64,000 nucleotides of DNA. It comes from DASQZK01 sp963763215 (GTDB lineage: Bacteria > Bacteroidota > Bacteroidia > Bacteroidales > GCA-2748055). Each line of letters begins with the position of its first letter. Position 1 is the stretch's first letter. The stretch spans positions 310,001-374,000 of the forward strand of contig CAVXNX010000017.1 of NCBI GenBank assembly GCA_963763215.1, given 5' to 3'. The translations under genes were made by a program, and so were the position numbers. Under the pieces are notes generated by a model. The model was not told where the DNA came from. It searched no databases and saw nothing but the letters and a program-made list of their open reading frames with translations. This document shows positions 63,446-64,000 of this stretch, in pieces.

Positions 63446-64000
63446 TTAGCTGAAATATTTACCGACAAAGCTGACCGCAGATGGGAGGGTGAATACCACT
63501 ACATGATCACCGGGCTTGATGACCGTATTGCCATTGGCTATAAGCCCTCCTTCGTGCCGGATCACTCCGCCGATGATAGCGCCTTCAGGGAATTCAATGT
63601 CTTTCAGCTTATTTTTCGTAATGAGCGAATCCGGTTTGGCGATGAACTCCAATCACTTCGGCATCCGTGCCCGTCAGGCATTTGATGGTCGAAACTTCCG
63701 TGTTCATCGTGAAGCGGAAAATCCGGCTTGCCGTGATCAGCTTTTTGTTGATGATGGTATCGACGCCGATATTTTCCGCCAGCGGGATGTAGTCGATATT
63801 CTCAACCTCGGCAATGGTTTTCTTCACCCCCATGCTTTTGGCAAGCAGGCACGAGAGGATGTTGGTCTCCGAATTCCCGGTCACGGCCACAAAGGCATCC
63901 ATTTTGGCGAGGCCCTCCTGGGTGAGGAGTTCAACATTGCTCCCGTCACCATTGATGACCAGAGCATTGTCGAGAGAATTGGAGATCTTGTAGCTTTTTT
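63446..64000 (-). CDS. trkA: Trk potassium regulatory subunit TrkA, C-terminal part (frameshifted, cut by right edge)
   Basis: The frame runs in from the right edge with LDNALVINGDGSNVELL and continues DAFVAVTGNSETNILSCLLA, which is the RCK nucleotide-binding domain (RCK_N) of the second half of TrkA. After it the RCK_C part reads IEFIAKPDSLITKNKLKD, GDHVVVFTLPSAVSFVGKYFS. The frames join near 63645 (DAEVIEFIAKP). TrkA binds NAD/ATP on the cytoplasmic side of TrkH. The N-terminus is beyond the window. Confidence 0.87.

Overview
The window is a stretch of a Bacteroidota chromosome. The evidence is a Bacteroidota-only gene set (PorT of the type IX secretion system beside the menaquinone methyltransferase, a lipid-anchored Omp85 protein of the TamL kind, DUF3467, DUF4199 and SiaC/DUF1987 proteins), many lipobox signal peptides, and promoters matching the phylum consensus (TTTG, about 19 nt, TAnnTTTG). 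Similarity suggests something near Bacteroidales, but the genus cannot be fixed from sequence alone. No phage, integrated plasmid, IS element or CRISPR array is visible; most of the window is core genome.

Layout. 1-3.8 kb: an MBL-fold hydrolase (cut by the left edge), Maf, a UbiA prenyltransferase, a KdsC-type phosphatase, a DUF2520 protein and an unknown coiled-coil-like protein, all on the minus strand. 4-7.8 kb: an electron-transfer flavoprotein and acyl-CoA dehydrogenase operon (etfB-etfA-acd) with a promoter and an intrinsic terminator. 7.9-8.4 kb: a truncated lipoprotein. 8.6-22.5 kb: the information-processing cluster, read right to left as tRNA-Thr, tRNA-Tyr, tRNA-Gly, tRNA-Thr, tuf, tRNA-Trp, secE, nusG, rplK, rplA, rplJ, rplL, rpoB, rpoC, DUF3467. 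It has one strong promoter and a long hairpin between rplL and rpoB. 22.6-30.5 kb: hpf, xerC, rpsU, a helix-hairpin-helix protein, a Na+ symporter, fba and tamL. 30.5-35.7 kb: trmH-type methyltransferase, porT, ubiE, an SDR, an Ldh-family dehydrogenase and a nitroreductase. 36-41.8 kb: a large BNR/VPS10-like secreted protein, a 43-residue lipoprotein, an outer-membrane protein and a serine hydrolase. 42-47.5 kb: gapA, siaC, an ABC permease and acn. 47.6-53.2 kb: LuxC-type acyl-CoA reductase, a pRiA4b-like protein, miaA, NUDIX, two glycosyltransferases and DUF4199, almost all frameshifted. 53.3-60.5 kb: SRP RNA, then an ilv operon (leader peptide, ilvD, ilvB, ilvN, ilvC, ilvA). 60.6-64 kb: rhomboid protease, TsaC-type synthase, trkH and trkA (cut by the right edge).

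The most interesting element is the leader of the ilv operon. A perfect promoter precedes a 22-codon reading frame with eleven consecutive Ile/Val/Leu codons. Three overlapping pairings follow (1:2, 2:3 and a 3:4 terminator with a U run), which is a complete ribosome-mediated attenuator. Two other structures stand out: a broken partial copy of tRNA-Gly carrying a two-hairpin insert, and a period-7 tandem array that runs through the stop codon of ubiE.

Many genes are split by single-base indels, including essential ones (rpoB, gapA, miaA), and these are concentrated after about 36 kb. They look mainly like sequence or assembly errors. I annotate the affected genes as whole loci and give the approximate frameshift positions.
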